Source of the DNA: Streptomyces aureocirculatus
GTDB lineage: Bacteria > Actinomycetota > Actinomycetes > Streptomycetales > Streptomycetaceae
Assembly: GCF_000720475.1 (NCBI RefSeq)
Contig: NZ_JOAP01000025.1
Coordinates: 1-64,000 of the forward strand
Length of the DNA: 64,000 nucleotides
Direction of reading: 5' to 3'
A program made the translations under genes and the position numbers. Positions 37,239 to 46,755 of the stretch are shown here, piece after piece. The notes beneath the pieces were generated by a model, which was not told where the DNA came from, searched no databases, and was given only the letters and a program-made list of their open reading frames with translations. Every line of letters begins with the position of its first letter. Position 1 is the first letter of the stretch.

Positions 37239-38405
37239 ATGACGTACCCGGACCCCGCCCTCGTAGTCGTCGCGCACGGCAGTCGCGACCCCCGTGCCCT
37301 CGCCACCGTGACGGCGCTGCTCGACGAGGTGCGGGCGCTGCGGCCAGGCCTTGACGTGCGGCTCGGGCACATCGAGCTGAACGACCCACCGCTCGCCGAG
37401 ACGCTGCACGCGCTGCCCACCGCCGGGCCGGTCGCTGCCGGGCTGCTCACCGCCGGGTCGGACGCCGCCGGGCCGGACGCCGCCGGGTCGGGTGGCGACG
37501 GGCCGGTCGCTGCGGGGCTGTTCACCGCCGGGTCGGACGCTGCGGGGCTGCTCACCGCCGGGCCGGATGCTGCCGGGTCGGGTGGCGCCGGGTCGGACGT
37601 TGCCGGGTCGGGTGGCGACGGGCCGGTCGCTGCGGGGCTGCTCACCGCCGGGCCGGACGCTGCGGGGCTGTTCACCGCCGGGCCGGACGCTGCCGGGCCG
37701 GATGCCGCCGGGCCGGATGCCGCCGGGCCGGATGCCGCCGGGCCGGATGCCGCCGGGCCGGATGCCGCCGGGCCGGACGCCGCCGGGCCGGACGCCGCCA
37801 GGCCGGACGCCGAAGAGCCAGGCGGCGGCGGTGTTCTCGTACCGCTGCTGCTCAGCCGCGGTCACCACGTCAGGCACGACATCCCGGCCGCGGCCGCCGC
37901 GGCCACCCGCCCCGGCCGCCCCCTGCGCGTCGCCGCCCCGCTCGGCCCGCACCCCCTGCTCACCGAGGCCCTGCACGCCCGCCTCACCGAGGCCGGGTGG
38001 CCGGGGGGCGCGGGCGCGGGCGCGGGCCACGGAGTGGTCCTCGCCGCCGCGGGGTCCCGCGACCCCGCCGCCGCCGTCGACACCCGCCGCGCCGCCGCCC
38101 TCCTCGCCCGCCGCCTGGGCGTCCCCGTCGTCCCCGCCTACGCCGCGCCCACCGAACACACCCCGACGACACTGCCCGCCGCGCTGCGCGCCCTCGCCGC
38201 ACAGGGGGCGCGGCACACCGCCGTCGCCGCCTACTTCACCGCCCCGGGACGCTTCGCCACCCAGGCCGCCGACGCCGCGCCGGGCCTCGCGGCCGCCCCG
38301 CTGGGCGCGCACCCGGCCCTCGCCGCCCTGCTGCTCCACCGCTACGACCAGGCCCGCACCACCGCACCGGTCTCCGGGGCACGCGGCCGGTTGGCGTCCG
38401 TCTGA
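37239..38405 (+). CDS. Sirohydrochlorin chelatase (CbiX-type) with repeat insertion
   Basis: A 388-residue chelatase that inserts iron or cobalt into sirohydrochlorin, making siroheme (needed by NirB) or a cobalamin precursor. The N-terminal half-domain has the metal-binding His in LVVVAHGSRDPRALATV, and the second half-domain begins VVLAAAGSRDPAAAVDTRRA. Between residues about 61 and 192, where relatives have a short loop before VLVPLLLSRGHHVRHDIP, there is a tandem Ala-Gly-Pro-Asp-Ala minisatellite. Without it the length is close to the usual 250 residues. It is divergent from nasA by 188 bp. Confidence 0.9.
   Translation: MTYPDPALVVVAHGSRDPRALATVTALLDEVRALRPGLDVRLGHIELNDPPLAETLHALPTAGPVAAGLLTAGSDAAGPDAAGSGGDGPVAAGLFTAGSDAAGLLTAGPDAAGSGGAGSDVAGSGGDGPVAAGLLTAGPDAAGLFTAGPDAAGPDAAGPDAAGPDAAGPDAAGPDAAGPDAAGPDAARPDAEEPGGGGVLVPLLLSRGHHVRHDIPAAAAAATRPGRPLRVAAPLGPHPLLTEALHARLTEAGWPGGAGAGAGHGVVLAAAGSRDPAAAVDTRRAAALLARRLGVPVVPAYAAPTEHTPTTLPAALRALAAQGARHTAVAAYFTAPGRFATQAADAAPGLAAAPLGAHPALAALLLHRYDQARTTAPVSGARGRLASV
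37423..37815 (+). repeat. 15-bp coding minisatellite inside the chelatase gene
   Basis: About 390 bp of tandem GC-rich units. The 3' half is a clean run of 15-bp units encoding GPDAA, with GAT/GAC variants. The 5' half mixes these with longer units encoding GLLTAG/GLFTAG and GSGGDGPVAA. All unit lengths are multiples of three. Near-identity of neighbouring units points to recent slippage or recombination. Confidence 0.92.
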
Positions 38406-38453
38406 CGGGGGTCCGGGGCACAGCGGCCCGCGGCCGCCGTCTACTGTCGGGGC

Positions 38454-39812
38454 ATGGCAGGCACCGCACCGAACGCCCCCACCGCGTCCTACGACGAGGC
38501 GGCCACCGAACGCTGGGCGGCCGAGCCCGACAAGCGGCCGGGACGCACCGCCTTCCAACGGGACCGGGCCCGCGTCCTGCACTCCGCCGCGCTGCGCCGC
38601 CTCGCGGGCAAGACCCAGGTCGTCACCCCCGGCACGAAGAGCATGGCGTGGGACGCCAGCGCCCGTACCCGGCTCACCCACTCCCTGGAGTGCGCCCAGG
38701 TCGGCCGGGAGCTCGGCGCCGCCCTCGGCTGCGACCCCGACCTGGTGGAGACCGCCTGCCTCTCCCACGACCTCGGCCACCCGCCGTTCGGGCACAACGG
38801 CGAGCAGGCGCTCAACGAAGTGGCGCAGGGCTGCGGCGGGTTCGAGGGCAACGCGCAGTCCCTGCGCCTGCTCACCCGCATCGAACCCAAGCGGTTCGTG
38901 CGCAGCGAGGCGAGCGGCGAACTCGTCAGCGTCGGCCTCAACCTCACCCGCGCGGCCCTGGACGCCGCCACCAAGTACCCCTGGCCGCGCGGCGCCCACC
39001 CCACCGACCCGGCGTCGGTGAAGTTCGGTGTCTACGAGGACGACCGGCCGGTCTTCGACTGGATCCGCAAGGAAGCGCCGGCAGGCCCCGGAGGACCGGG
39101 ACACCCCGAAGGGCCGGGGTACGCCGAAGGCCGGGGCGTCTGCTTCGAGGCGCAGGTCATGGACTGGTCGGACGACGTCGCCTACTCGGTGCACGACATC
39201 GAGGACGGCCTGCACGCAGGGCACATCGACCCGAACCTGCTGCACGCCGAACCCGAACGCCAGGACGTCTTCGCCGTCGCCGTCGGCCGCTACGTACCCG
39301 CGGACACCGCCCCCGAGGAACTCGCCGCCGCCCTCGACCGGCTCCAGGACCAGGAGTGGTGGCCGCACGGCTACGACGGCTCCGCCGTCGCCCAGGCCCG
39401 CCTGAAGGACGCCACCAGCCAGCTCATCGGCCACTTCTGTCTCGCCGCGGAGTCCGCGACCCGGGAGCGGTACGGCACGGGCCCCCTCACCCGGTACGCC
39501 GCCGAACTCGTCGTACCGCGCGCGGCACGCCTGGAGTGCGCCGTCCTCAAGGCCGTCGCCGACCGCTACGTGATGCAGCGCCCCGCCCAGGAGCGGCTCC
39601 GCGCCGAGCAGCGCGTCGTCGTCGCCGAACTCGCCGCCGCCCTCACCGCCCGCGCCCCCGAAGGGCTCGACCCGCAGTTCCGGGCGCTGTACGACACGGC
39701 GCCCGACGACCGGGCCGCCCAGCGCGTCGTCATCGACCAGATCGCGTCCCTCACGGACGCCGCGGCGCGGTCCCTGCACCACCGCCTCACGCGTGGTCGT
39801 GCCGGGAGATGA
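38454..39812 (+). CDS. dgt: Deoxyguanosinetriphosphate triphosphohydrolase-like HD protein
   Basis: A 452-residue dGTPase-family HD-domain metalloenzyme, releasing triphosphate from dNTPs. The HD motif is in [22 protein letters not shown] with the first metal His in [15 protein letters not shown]; the third His/Asp region is [19 protein letters not shown] Gly/Pro-rich insert (residues about 210-225) lies before the last metal motif. In many actinobacteria dgt sits just upstream of dnaG, and here dnaG follows after one intervening gene. Start ATG 38454. Confidence 0.92.
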   Translation: MAGTAPNAPTASYDEAATERWAAEPDKRPGRTAFQRDRARVLHSAALRRLAGKTQVVTPGTKSMAWDASARTRLTHSLECAQVGRELGAALGCDPDLVETACLSHDLGHPPFGHNGEQALNEVAQGCGGFEGNAQSLRLLTRIEPKRFVRSEASGELVSVGLNLTRAALDAATKYPWPRGAHPTDPASVKFGVYEDDRPVFDWIRKEAPAGPGGPGHPEGPGYAEGRGVCFEAQVMDWSDDVAYSVHDIEDGLHAGHIDPNLLHAEPERQDVFAVAVGRYVPADTAPEELAAALDRLQDQEWWPHGYDGSAVAQARLKDATSQLIGHFCLAAESATRERYGTGPLTRYAAELVVPRAARLECAVLKAVADRYVMQRPAQERLRAEQRVVVAELAAALTARAPEGLDPQFRALYDTAPDDRAAQRVVIDQIASLTDAAARSLHHRLTRGRAGR

Positions 39813-39963
39813 TCACCGCAACCAATAAATTGAGGAACCCGAACGGTGGGTAACCACCACCGCGAGAGCGGCGCCGGTTCAGGCGCAAAGGGGGACACCC
39901 CCTTCCGTCCTCACGCTCCGTGCGGGACGCTCCAGTGAGCTGACGGTTTCGAGGAGGAAACAA

Positions 39964-41226
39964 GTGGTCGACGCGGATCAGACGTTCGTCATCGTCGGAG
40001 GGGGCCTCGCGGGTGCGAAAGCGGCCGAGACGCTGCGCAGCGAGGGTTTCACCGGCCGGGTGATCCTCATCGGCGACGAGCGCGACCACCCCTACGAACG
40101 CCCGCCCCTGTCCAAGGGCTATCTCCTCGGCAAGGAGGAGCGCGACAGCGTCTTCGTGCACGAACCCGGCTGGTACGCGCAGGCGGACGTCGAACTGCAC
40201 CTGGGCCAGACGGTCGTCGCCATAGACCGTGCGGCGCACACCGTCAGGCTCGGCGACGGCACGGTCGTCCGCTACGACAAGCTGCTCCTCGCCACCGGCG
40301 CCGAACCGCGCCGCCTCGACGTGCCGGGCACCGGCCTCGCGGGCGTGCACCATCTGCGCCGCCTCGCGCACGCCGACCGGCTGCGGCACGTCCTCGCAGC
40401 CCTCGGCCGCGACAACGGCCATCTGGTGATCGCGGGCGCGGGCTGGATCGGCCTGGAGGTCGCGGCCGCCGCCCGCGAGTACGGCGCCGAGGTCACCGTC
40501 GTCGAGCCGGAGCCCACGCCGCTGCACTCCGTGCTCGGCCCCGAGATCGGCCAGATGTTCACCGACCTGCACGCCGAGCACGGAGTGCGCTTCCACTTCG
40601 GCGCCAGGCTCACCGAGATCACCGGGCAGGACGGCATGGTCCTGGCCGCCCGCACCGACGACGGCGAGGAGCACCCGGCGCACGACGTGCTCGCCGCGAT
40701 CGGCGCCGCCCCGCGCACCGCGCTCGCCGAGTCCGCGGGCCTCGCCCTCGTGGACCGCGCGGACGGCGGCGGCGTCGCCGTCGACGCGTCCCTGCGCACC
40801 TCCGACCCGGACATCTACGCCGCCGGTGACGTGGCCGCCGTCGACCACGGGCTCTACGCGACCCAACTGCGCGTCGAGCACTGGGCGAACGCCCTCAACG
40901 GCGGGCCCGCCGCGGCCCGCGCCATGCTCGGCAAGGACGTGACGTACGACCGCGTGCCGTACTTCTTCTCCGACCAATACGACCTGGGCATGGAGTACTC
41001 GGGCTGGGCGCCTCCCGGCTCGTACGACCAGGTGGTGATCCGCGGTGACGCGGGCAAGCGCGAGTTCATCGCGTTCTGGCTGCGCGAGGGGCAGGTCCTC
41101 GCCGGGATGAACGTGAATGTGTGGGATGTCACCGAGACGGTGCAGCACCTGATCCGCACCGGCGCCCGCCCCGACCCGGACGCCCTGTCCGACCCGTCCA
41201 GGCCCCTCGCGTCCCTCCTGCCCTGA
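39964..41226 (+). CDS. FAD-dependent oxidoreductase, ferredoxin reductase-like
   Basis: A 420-residue pyridine-nucleotide reductase of the ferredoxin/rubredoxin/putidaredoxin reductase group. The motifs are FVIVGGGLAGAKAAETL (FAD), YERPPLSKGYLLGKEERD, LVIAGAGWIGLEVAAAAREYG (NAD) and PDIYAAGDVAAVDHGLY (FAD). The C-terminal reductase domain carries EYSGWAPPGSYDQVVIRGD. GTG 39964 follows GAGGAGGAAACAA. It probably supplies a ferredoxin of a cytochrome P450 or oxygenase; no such partner is in the window. The 151-bp region upstream includes GGTGG-gtaa-CCACC and may hold its promoter. Confidence 0.9.
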   Translation: MVDADQTFVIVGGGLAGAKAAETLRSEGFTGRVILIGDERDHPYERPPLSKGYLLGKEERDSVFVHEPGWYAQADVELHLGQTVVAIDRAAHTVRLGDGTVVRYDKLLLATGAEPRRLDVPGTGLAGVHHLRRLAHADRLRHVLAALGRDNGHLVIAGAGWIGLEVAAAAREYGAEVTVVEPEPTPLHSVLGPEIGQMFTDLHAEHGVRFHFGARLTEITGQDGMVLAARTDDGEEHPAHDVLAAIGAAPRTALAESAGLALVDRADGGGVAVDASLRTSDPDIYAAGDVAAVDHGLYATQLRVEHWANALNGGPAAARAMLGKDVTYDRVPYFFSDQYDLGMEYSGWAPPGSYDQVVIRGDAGKREFIAFWLREGQVLAGMNVNVWDVTETVQHLIRTGARPDPDALSDPSRPLASLLP

Positions 41227-41252
41227 CAGCAGCCGCCGGGCGGGAGGTACCA

Positions 41253-41296
41253 GCCCGCCCGGCGTTCGAGGGCGAGGCCCGAAGGGCCGATGAGGG
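41253..41296. repeat. Degenerate copy of the GGCGTTTGAGGACGAGG element
   Basis: The stretch GCCCGGCGTTCGAGGGCGAGG and the following GCCCGAAGGGC hairpin match the arm at 19397-19430 with several changes. It lies in the 121-bp gap between the flavoprotein gene and dnaG and may act as a terminator. Confidence 0.6.
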
Positions 41297-41347
41297 GAAG
41301 ACGGGCGCAGCCCCATAGGGGGCCCAGGGAGACCGTAGAATCCATGC

Positions 41348-43255
41348 GTGGCTGGACGGATCAATGACGAGGACGTGAAGGCGGTTCGGGACGCGGTCCC
41401 GATCGACGCCGTCGTCTCCGAGTACCTCCAGTTGCGCAACGCGGGCGGCGGGAACCTCAAGGGCCTGTGCCCCTTCCACGACGAGAAGTCGCCGTCGTTC
41501 CAGGTCAGCCCCAGCAAGGGCCTGTTCCACTGCTTCGGCTGCCAGGAGGGCGGCGACACCCTCACCTTCGTGATGAAGGTCGACCACCTGACCTTCTCCG
41601 AAGCGGTGGAGCGCCTCGCCGCCAAGGCGGGCATCACGCTGCGCTACGAGGAGGGCGGGTACAACCCCTCGCACCAGCGCGGCGAACGCATCCGCCTGAT
41701 CGAGGCCCACAAGGCGGCCGCCGACTTCTACACCGCCCAGTTGGAGAGCGCCGAGGCCGAGATCGGCCGCAAGTTCCTCGCCGAGCGCGGCTTCGACCAG
41801 ACCGCCGCCGCCCACTTCGGCGTGGGCTACAGCCCCGCGGGCTGGGACCACCTCACCCGCTTCCTGCGCGGCAAGGGCTTCACGGACAAGGAGCTGATCC
41901 TCTCCGGGCTCTCCCAGGACGGCCGCCGCGGCCCCATCGACCGCTTCCGCGGCCGGCTGATGTGGCCGATCCGCGACATCGGCGGCGAGGTCGTCGGCTT
42001 CGGCGCGCGCAGGCTGCGCGACGACGACAACGGCCCGAAGTACCTGAACACCCCCGAGACCCCGGTCTACAAGAAGTCCCAGGTCCTGTACGGCATCGAC
42101 CTCGCCAAGAAGGACATCGCCAAGTCCAGCAGGGCCGTCGTCGTCGAGGGCTACACCGACGTGATGGCCTGCCACCTCGCGGGCGTCACGACGGCCATCG
42201 CGACCTGCGGCACGGCCTTCGGCACCGAGCACATCAAGATCCTGCGGCGGCTGCTCATGGACAACGGCTCGGCCCGGGTGATCTTCACCTTCGACGGTGA
42301 CGCGGCCGGCCAGAAAGCGGCCCTGCGCGCCTTCGAGGACGACCAGAAGTTCGCCGCCGAGACCTACATCGCCATCGCCCCCGACAACATGGACCCCTGC
42401 GACCTGCGCCTGGCCAAGGGCGACGAGGCGGTCGCCGACCTGGTCCGGCCGCGCACCCCGCTGTTCGAGTTCGCGCTGCGCCAGATCGTCGCCCGCTACG
42501 ACCTGGAGACCCCCGGGGGCCGCGCCGCCGCCCTCGACGAGGCCGCGCCCGTCGTCGCCCGCATCAAGAACTCCGGCGCCCAGCACGAGGTCGCCGTGCA
42601 GCTCGCCGGGATGCTCGGCATCCTCGACACCCAGTTCGTCGTGAAGCGCGTCTGGCAGCTCGCCCGCTGGGCGCGCGACCGCGGCGGCGCCCCGGCCCCC
42701 TCCGGCTCCGCGCAGCGCGGACCCCAGGCACCCGCCCCCGCCGCCCGCCCGGCCCGCGGCGGTCCCGCCCTGAACCTGCGCAACCCCGTGTACGCCACCG
42801 AGCGCGAACTCCTGAAGCTCGCACTGCAGTACCCCCACCTGGTGTCCCCGGCCTTCGACGCGTACGGCGTCGACGAGTTCACCGCCGCGCCCTACGCCGC
42901 GGTGCGGCAGGCGATCCTCGACGCGGGCGGCGCCGAGGAGGGCCTGAAGGACCCGCAGGAGTATCTGGTCCGGGTCCGGGACGTGGCCCCGGACGACGCC
43001 GTCCGCGCCATGGTCACGGAGCTGGCGGTGGAGGCCATCATGCGCCGCACGGTCGACGAGGCGTACGCGGCCGAGCAACTGGTCACCGTGCGGCTGCGCG
43101 CCGTGGACCGCCGCGTACGGGACGTACAGGGCACCTTCACACGGCTCGCGGGCAGCCACGGCGATCCCAAGGAACTCGCCGCCGTGCAGAACGAGTTGTG
43201 GGTGCTCCAGCAGTACGGCAGGGCGCTGCGCGAGCGGGGCGCCGCGGCCCTTTAG
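41348..43255 (+). CDS. dnaG: DNA primase
   Basis: A 635-residue DnaG that lays RNA primers for replication. The N-terminal zinc-binding domain uses Cys41, His44, Cys62 and Cys65 (CPFHDEKSPSF, HCFGCQEGGD). The catalytic core has the TOPRIM motif with Glu in VVVEGYTDVMACHLAG (near residue 264) and the DxD in FTFDGDAAGQKA (near residue 315). An Ala/Pro-rich linker leads to the C-terminal DnaB-binding helical domain. GTG 41348 gives MAGRINDEDVKAVRD, the usual actinobacterial N-terminus. An Hrd-type sigma factor gene follows. Confidence 0.97.
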   Translation: MAGRINDEDVKAVRDAVPIDAVVSEYLQLRNAGGGNLKGLCPFHDEKSPSFQVSPSKGLFHCFGCQEGGDTLTFVMKVDHLTFSEAVERLAAKAGITLRYEEGGYNPSHQRGERIRLIEAHKAAADFYTAQLESAEAEIGRKFLAERGFDQTAAAHFGVGYSPAGWDHLTRFLRGKGFTDKELILSGLSQDGRRGPIDRFRGRLMWPIRDIGGEVVGFGARRLRDDDNGPKYLNTPETPVYKKSQVLYGIDLAKKDIAKSSRAVVVEGYTDVMACHLAGVTTAIATCGTAFGTEHIKILRRLLMDNGSARVIFTFDGDAAGQKAALRAFEDDQKFAAETYIAIAPDNMDPCDLRLAKGDEAVADLVRPRTPLFEFALRQIVARYDLETPGGRAAALDEAAPVVARIKNSGAQHEVAVQLAGMLGILDTQFVVKRVWQLARWARDRGGAPAPSGSAQRGPQAPAPAARPARGGPALNLRNPVYATERELLKLALQYPHLVSPAFDAYGVDEFTAAPYAAVRQAILDAGGAEEGLKDPQEYLVRVRDVAPDDAVRAMVTELAVEAIMRRTVDEAYAAEQLVTVRLRAVDRRVRDVQGTFTRLAGSHGDPKELAAVQNELWVLQQYGRALRERGAAAL

Positions 43256-43566
43256 GCCATATCCCGATCCATGCTCCCGTACCGGCGTAGCCCCGCCCGC
43301 AGCGGAAACCCGTCGAGTAATCGCATGGTCACGGTACGGACTCAGAAAGTCGTCGCACGCCCCTCGTGGCGGCCGTGTGTCGTACTCCACACTGGGGTGC
43401 GGTGCCTGAGTCCTCGGAGCGCGGCCGGCCCGTGAAAGCCGGCGGGTCCGACATCCCCGCGGTTCCACACATCGTGTCAGGGACGGACAGCGGCGAGGCC
43501 GCCGACCCCGGTCCCGCTGTACCGCTGCCGTCCCCCGCGGCAGCGATCACCCTGGAGGTCGCCCCC

Positions 43567-44733
43567 GTGCAGACCCAGACCCTCACCCAGAAGGCCACCG
43601 CGGCGCCGGCGGACGAGGCGGACGCCGACGTCATCGCGGCCGTACCGCAGCAGGGCCGCGCCGCGCTCCACCCGGAGCCGCCCCCCGACCCCGCGGGACA
43701 GGAAGGCACCGAGCCCGCGGGGCCCGCCGAAGCCACCGGTGAGAGCGACGAGCCCGGGGCGTCCGGCGCCACCGCCGACGTGGTGGAGCTGCCGACCCCG
43801 CGCAGCCGCGCCGACACCGGCAGCCCGTCGTCCGACCTCTTCCGCCAGTACCTGCGCGAGATCGGGCGCATACCTCTGCTCACCGCCGCCGAGGAAGTGG
43901 AACTCGCCCGCGGCGTCGAAGCGGGCCTGTTCGCCGAGGAGAAGCTGTCGGGCACCCCCGACCTGGACTCCCAGCTCGCCCTCGACCTCGACAAGCTCGT
44001 CGTCCTCGGCCGCATGGCCAAGCGCCGCCTCATCGAGGCCAACCTGCGCCTCGTCGTGTCCGTCGCCAAACGCTATGTGGGCCGCGGCCTGACCATGCTC
44101 GACCTCGTCCAGGAGGGCAACCTGGGCCTGATCAGGGCCGTCGAGAAGTTCGACTACGCCCGCGGCTACAAGTTCTCGACGTACGCCACCTGGTGGATCC
44201 GCCAGGCCATGTCCCGCGCCCTCGCCGACCAGGCCCGCACCATCCGCGTGCCCGTGCACGTCGTCGAACTCATCAACCGGGTCGTGCGCGTACAGCGCCG
44301 CATGCTCCAGGAGCGCGGGTACGAACCGACGCCCGAAGAGGTCGCCGCCCACCTGGACCTGCCGCACGAGCGCGTGAGCGAGGTCCTGCGCCTCGCCCAG
44401 GAGCCCGTGTCGCTGCACGCGCCCGTGGGCGAGGAGGACGACGTCGCGCTCGGCGACCTCATCGAGGACGGCGACGCCGCGAGCCCCGTGGAGTCGGCGG
44501 CGTTCCTGCTCCTGCGCGAGCACCTGGAAGCGGTGCTCTCCACGCTCGGCGAGCGCGAACGCAAGGTCGTCCAGCTCCGCTACGGCCTCGCCGACGGCCG
44601 CCCCCGCACCCTGGAGGAGATCGGCCGCATCTTCGGCGTGACCCGGGAACGCATCCGCCAGATCGAGTCGAAGACGCTCAACAAACTCCGGGACCACGCG
44701 TTCGCGGACCAGCTCAGGGGCTACTTGGAATAG
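43567..44733 (+). CDS. hrdA: Principal-like RNA polymerase sigma factor (HrdA-like)
   Basis: A 388-residue sigma-70 group 1/2 factor. The start is GTG 43567, 8 bp after GGAGG at 43554-43558, giving [14 protein letters not shown]; the frame is open further upstream, but that part has no comparable ribosome binding site. Order: acidic Ala/Pro-rich N-terminus, region 1.2 ([21 protein letters not shown]), region 2 ([20 protein letters not shown] through [10 protein letters not shown]), region 3, and region 4 ([30 protein letters not shown]). The HrdA label rests on remembered gene order (hrdA next to an ABC exporter pair in S. coelicolor); HrdD or another Hrd paralogue is possible. The 311-bp gap 43256-43566 holds no gene I can support and presumably its promoter. 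Confidence 0.88.
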   Translation: MQTQTLTQKATAAPADEADADVIAAVPQQGRAALHPEPPPDPAGQEGTEPAGPAEATGESDEPGASGATADVVELPTPRSRADTGSPSSDLFRQYLREIGRIPLLTAAEEVELARGVEAGLFAEEKLSGTPDLDSQLALDLDKLVVLGRMAKRRLIEANLRLVVSVAKRYVGRGLTMLDLVQEGNLGLIRAVEKFDYARGYKFSTYATWWIRQAMSRALADQARTIRVPVHVVELINRVVRVQRRMLQERGYEPTPEEVAAHLDLPHERVSEVLRLAQEPVSLHAPVGEEDDVALGDLIEDGDAASPVESAAFLLLREHLEAVLSTLGERERKVVQLRYGLADGRPRTLEEIGRIFGVTRERIRQIESKTLNKLRDHAFADQLRGYLE

Positions 44734-44744
44734 GGCCCAAGGAG

Positions 44745-44784
44745 GCGCCCCGAAGGGGCGCGGGGAACTGCGCGACCAGCCCGA
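44745..44784. repeat. Dispersed GGGGCGCGGGGAACTGCGCG element acting as terminator
   Basis: The 7-bp stem GCGCCCC-gaa-GGGGCGC (44745-44761) is followed by GGGGAACTGCGCGACCAGCC, the third location of this element in the window. It fills the 96-bp gap between the convergent sigma factor and ABC exporter genes and is well placed as a bidirectional terminator. Confidence 0.8.
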
Positions 44785-44829
44785 ACAAACCGGCACGCGC
44801 AGATCGGCCGACCCCCCGCGGCGGTGGCG

Positions 44830-46755
44830 CTAATCCACCTCAGCCACAGCTTCGGCGAACTGAGCTCGGTACAGCCGCGCATATGCGCCACCCGCAGCCA
44901 GCAGCGCGTCATGCGTACCCTGCTCCACGATCGCCCCGTCCTCCATCACCAGGATGGTGTCCGCATCCCGAATCGTCGACAGACGATGCGCGATGACGAA
45001 CGAAGTGCGCCCATGCGCGAGCCGAGCCATCGCCTTCTGAATGAACACCTCGGTACGGGTGTCCACAGAACTCGTCGCCTCGTCGAGCACAAGGATCACC
45101 GGATCGGACAGAAACGCCCGCGCAATGGTGATCAACTGCTTCTCGCCCGCGCTGACGCCAGTCCCCTCGTCGTCGATGACGGTGTCGTACCCGTCCGGCA
45201 GGGTACGGATGAACCGGTCGGCGTGCGCGGCCCGAGCGGCCTCCTCGACCTCCGCACGGGTGACGCCCTTCGCGGCCCCGTACGCGATGTTGTCCGCGAT
45301 GGTGCCGCCGAACAGCCAGGTGTCCTGGAGCACCATGCCGATGCCGCCGCGCAGTTCGTCCCGAGTCATCCGGCTCACGTCCACGCCGTCGAGCGTGATG
45401 CGCCCGCCGGTGACCTCGTAGAACCGCATCAGCAGATTCACCAGCGTGGTCTTGCCCGCGCCCGTCGGCCCGACGATGGCGACCGTGTGCCCGGGCTCCA
45501 CCACCAGGGACAGGTCCTCGATCAGCGGCTTGTCCTTCTCGTACCGGAAGGACACATGCTCCATGCCGACCCGCCCGCGCGGCTCCGCGGGCCGCTCGCC
45601 CGGCACCGGGTCGGCCTCCTGCTCCTCGGCGTCGAGCAGCTCGAAGACCCGCTCGGCCGAGGCGACGCCGGACTGCACGAGGTTCGCCATCGAGGCGACC
45701 TGCGTCAGCGGCATCGAGAACTGGCGCGAGTACTGGATGAAGGCCTGCACGTCACCGATGGACAGGGAACCGGAGGCGACGCGCAGGCCGCCCACCACCG
45801 CCACGAGCACATAGTTCAGGTTCGACATGAAGAACATCAGCGGCTGCATGAGGCCGCTGTTGAACTGTGCCTTGAACGACGCCTCGTACAGCGCGTCGTT
45901 GTGCTCCGCGAACGCCTTCGCGGACTCCTCCTGGCGGCCGAAGACCTTCACCAAGGTGTGCCCGGTGTACATCTCCTCGACGTGCGCGTTCAGCGAACCC
46001 GTCGACTTCCACTGCTGCACGAACTGCGGCTGCGACCGCTTGCCGACCTTCGTCGCCACGACGAACGACAGCGGCACCGTGACCAGGGCCACCAGGGCCA
46101 GCAGCGGCGAGATCCAGAACATCATCGCGAGCACGCCGACGATGGTCAGCAGGGAGTTGATGAGCTGGCCCATCGTCTGCTGGAGCGTCTGGTTGATGTT
46201 GTCGATGTCGTTGGTCGCCCGGCTGAGTACCTCGCCGCGCTGCCGCTTGTCGAAGTACGACAGGGGCAGTCGGGACAGCTTCGCCTGTACGTCGCCGCGC
46301 AGCCGGAACACGGTCCGGTTGATGGCCCGGTTGGAGAGCCGCGTCGCCACCGCCATCATCAGGCCCGCCACCAGGAACGCGGCGGTCGCGAACAGCAGCA
46401 CGGAGCCGACCGCGCCGAAGTCGATGCCCTCGCCCGGGGTGAAGTCGAGCCCGGAGAGCATGTCGGCCATGCCGCCTTCGCCGCTCGCGCGCAGGCGGTC
46501 GAGGGCCTCGTCCTTGGACTCGCCGTCGGGCATGTTCCGCCCGACGATGCCCGCGAAGACGAGGTCCGTCGCCCGGCCGAGTATCTTCGGCCCGAGCACG
46601 GAGAGGGCGACGCTGACCACGACGGTCGCGAGCATCGCGTACATCGTGGCCCGCTCGGGACGGAACTGCCCGAGCAGCCGCTTGCCGGAGTTCTTGAAGT
46701 CCATGGACCGGGAGTCGGGACCCATCATCGGTCCACCCATGCCACCAGGCGGCAT
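44830..46755 (-). CDS. ABC exporter half-transporter with canonical nucleotide-binding site
   Basis: A 641-residue fused membrane-ATPase protein. The Gly/Met/Pro-rich start precedes six membrane helices (N-terminal ABC-exporter domain with FRLRGDVQAKLSRLPLSYFDKRQRGEVLSR). The NBD has Walker A in GPTGAGKTTLVNLLMRFY, signature GVSAGEKQLITIARAFL and Walker B DPVILVLDEATSSVDTRTE with the catalytic Glu intact. Its ATG overlaps the partner stop codon by one base (TAATG), so the two half-transporters are translationally coupled. They probably form a heterodimeric exporter of drugs or lipids. Substrate unknown. Confidence 0.93.
   Translation of the reverse strand: MPPGGMGGPMMGPDSRSMDFKNSGKRLLGQFRPERATMYAMLATVVVSVALSVLGPKILGRATDLVFAGIVGRNMPDGESKDEALDRLRASGEGGMADMLSGLDFTPGEGIDFGAVGSVLLFATAAFLVAGLMMAVATRLSNRAINRTVFRLRGDVQAKLSRLPLSYFDKRQRGEVLSRATNDIDNINQTLQQTMGQLINSLLTIVGVLAMMFWISPLLALVALVTVPLSFVVATKVGKRSQPQFVQQWKSTGSLNAHVEEMYTGHTLVKVFGRQEESAKAFAEHNDALYEASFKAQFNSGLMQPLMFFMSNLNYVLVAVVGGLRVASGSLSIGDVQAFIQYSRQFSMPLTQVASMANLVQSGVASAERVFELLDAEEQEADPVPGERPAEPRGRVGMEHVSFRYEKDKPLIEDLSLVVEPGHTVAIVGPTGAGKTTLVNLLMRFYEVTGGRITLDGVDVSRMTRDELRGGIGMVLQDTWLFGGTIADNIAYGAAKGVTRAEVEEAARAAHADRFIRTLPDGYDTVIDDEGTGVSAGEKQLITIARAFLSDPVILVLDEATSSVDTRTEVFIQKAMARLAHGRTSFVIAHRLSTIRDADTILVMEDGAIVEQGTHDALLAAGGAYARLYRAQFAEAVAEVD

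Noticed and set aside
37423..37815. Repeats in the chelatase gene as a CRISPR or intergenic array
   Set aside because: Units are 15 bp and multiples, contiguous and in frame with conserved chelatase sequence on both sides.
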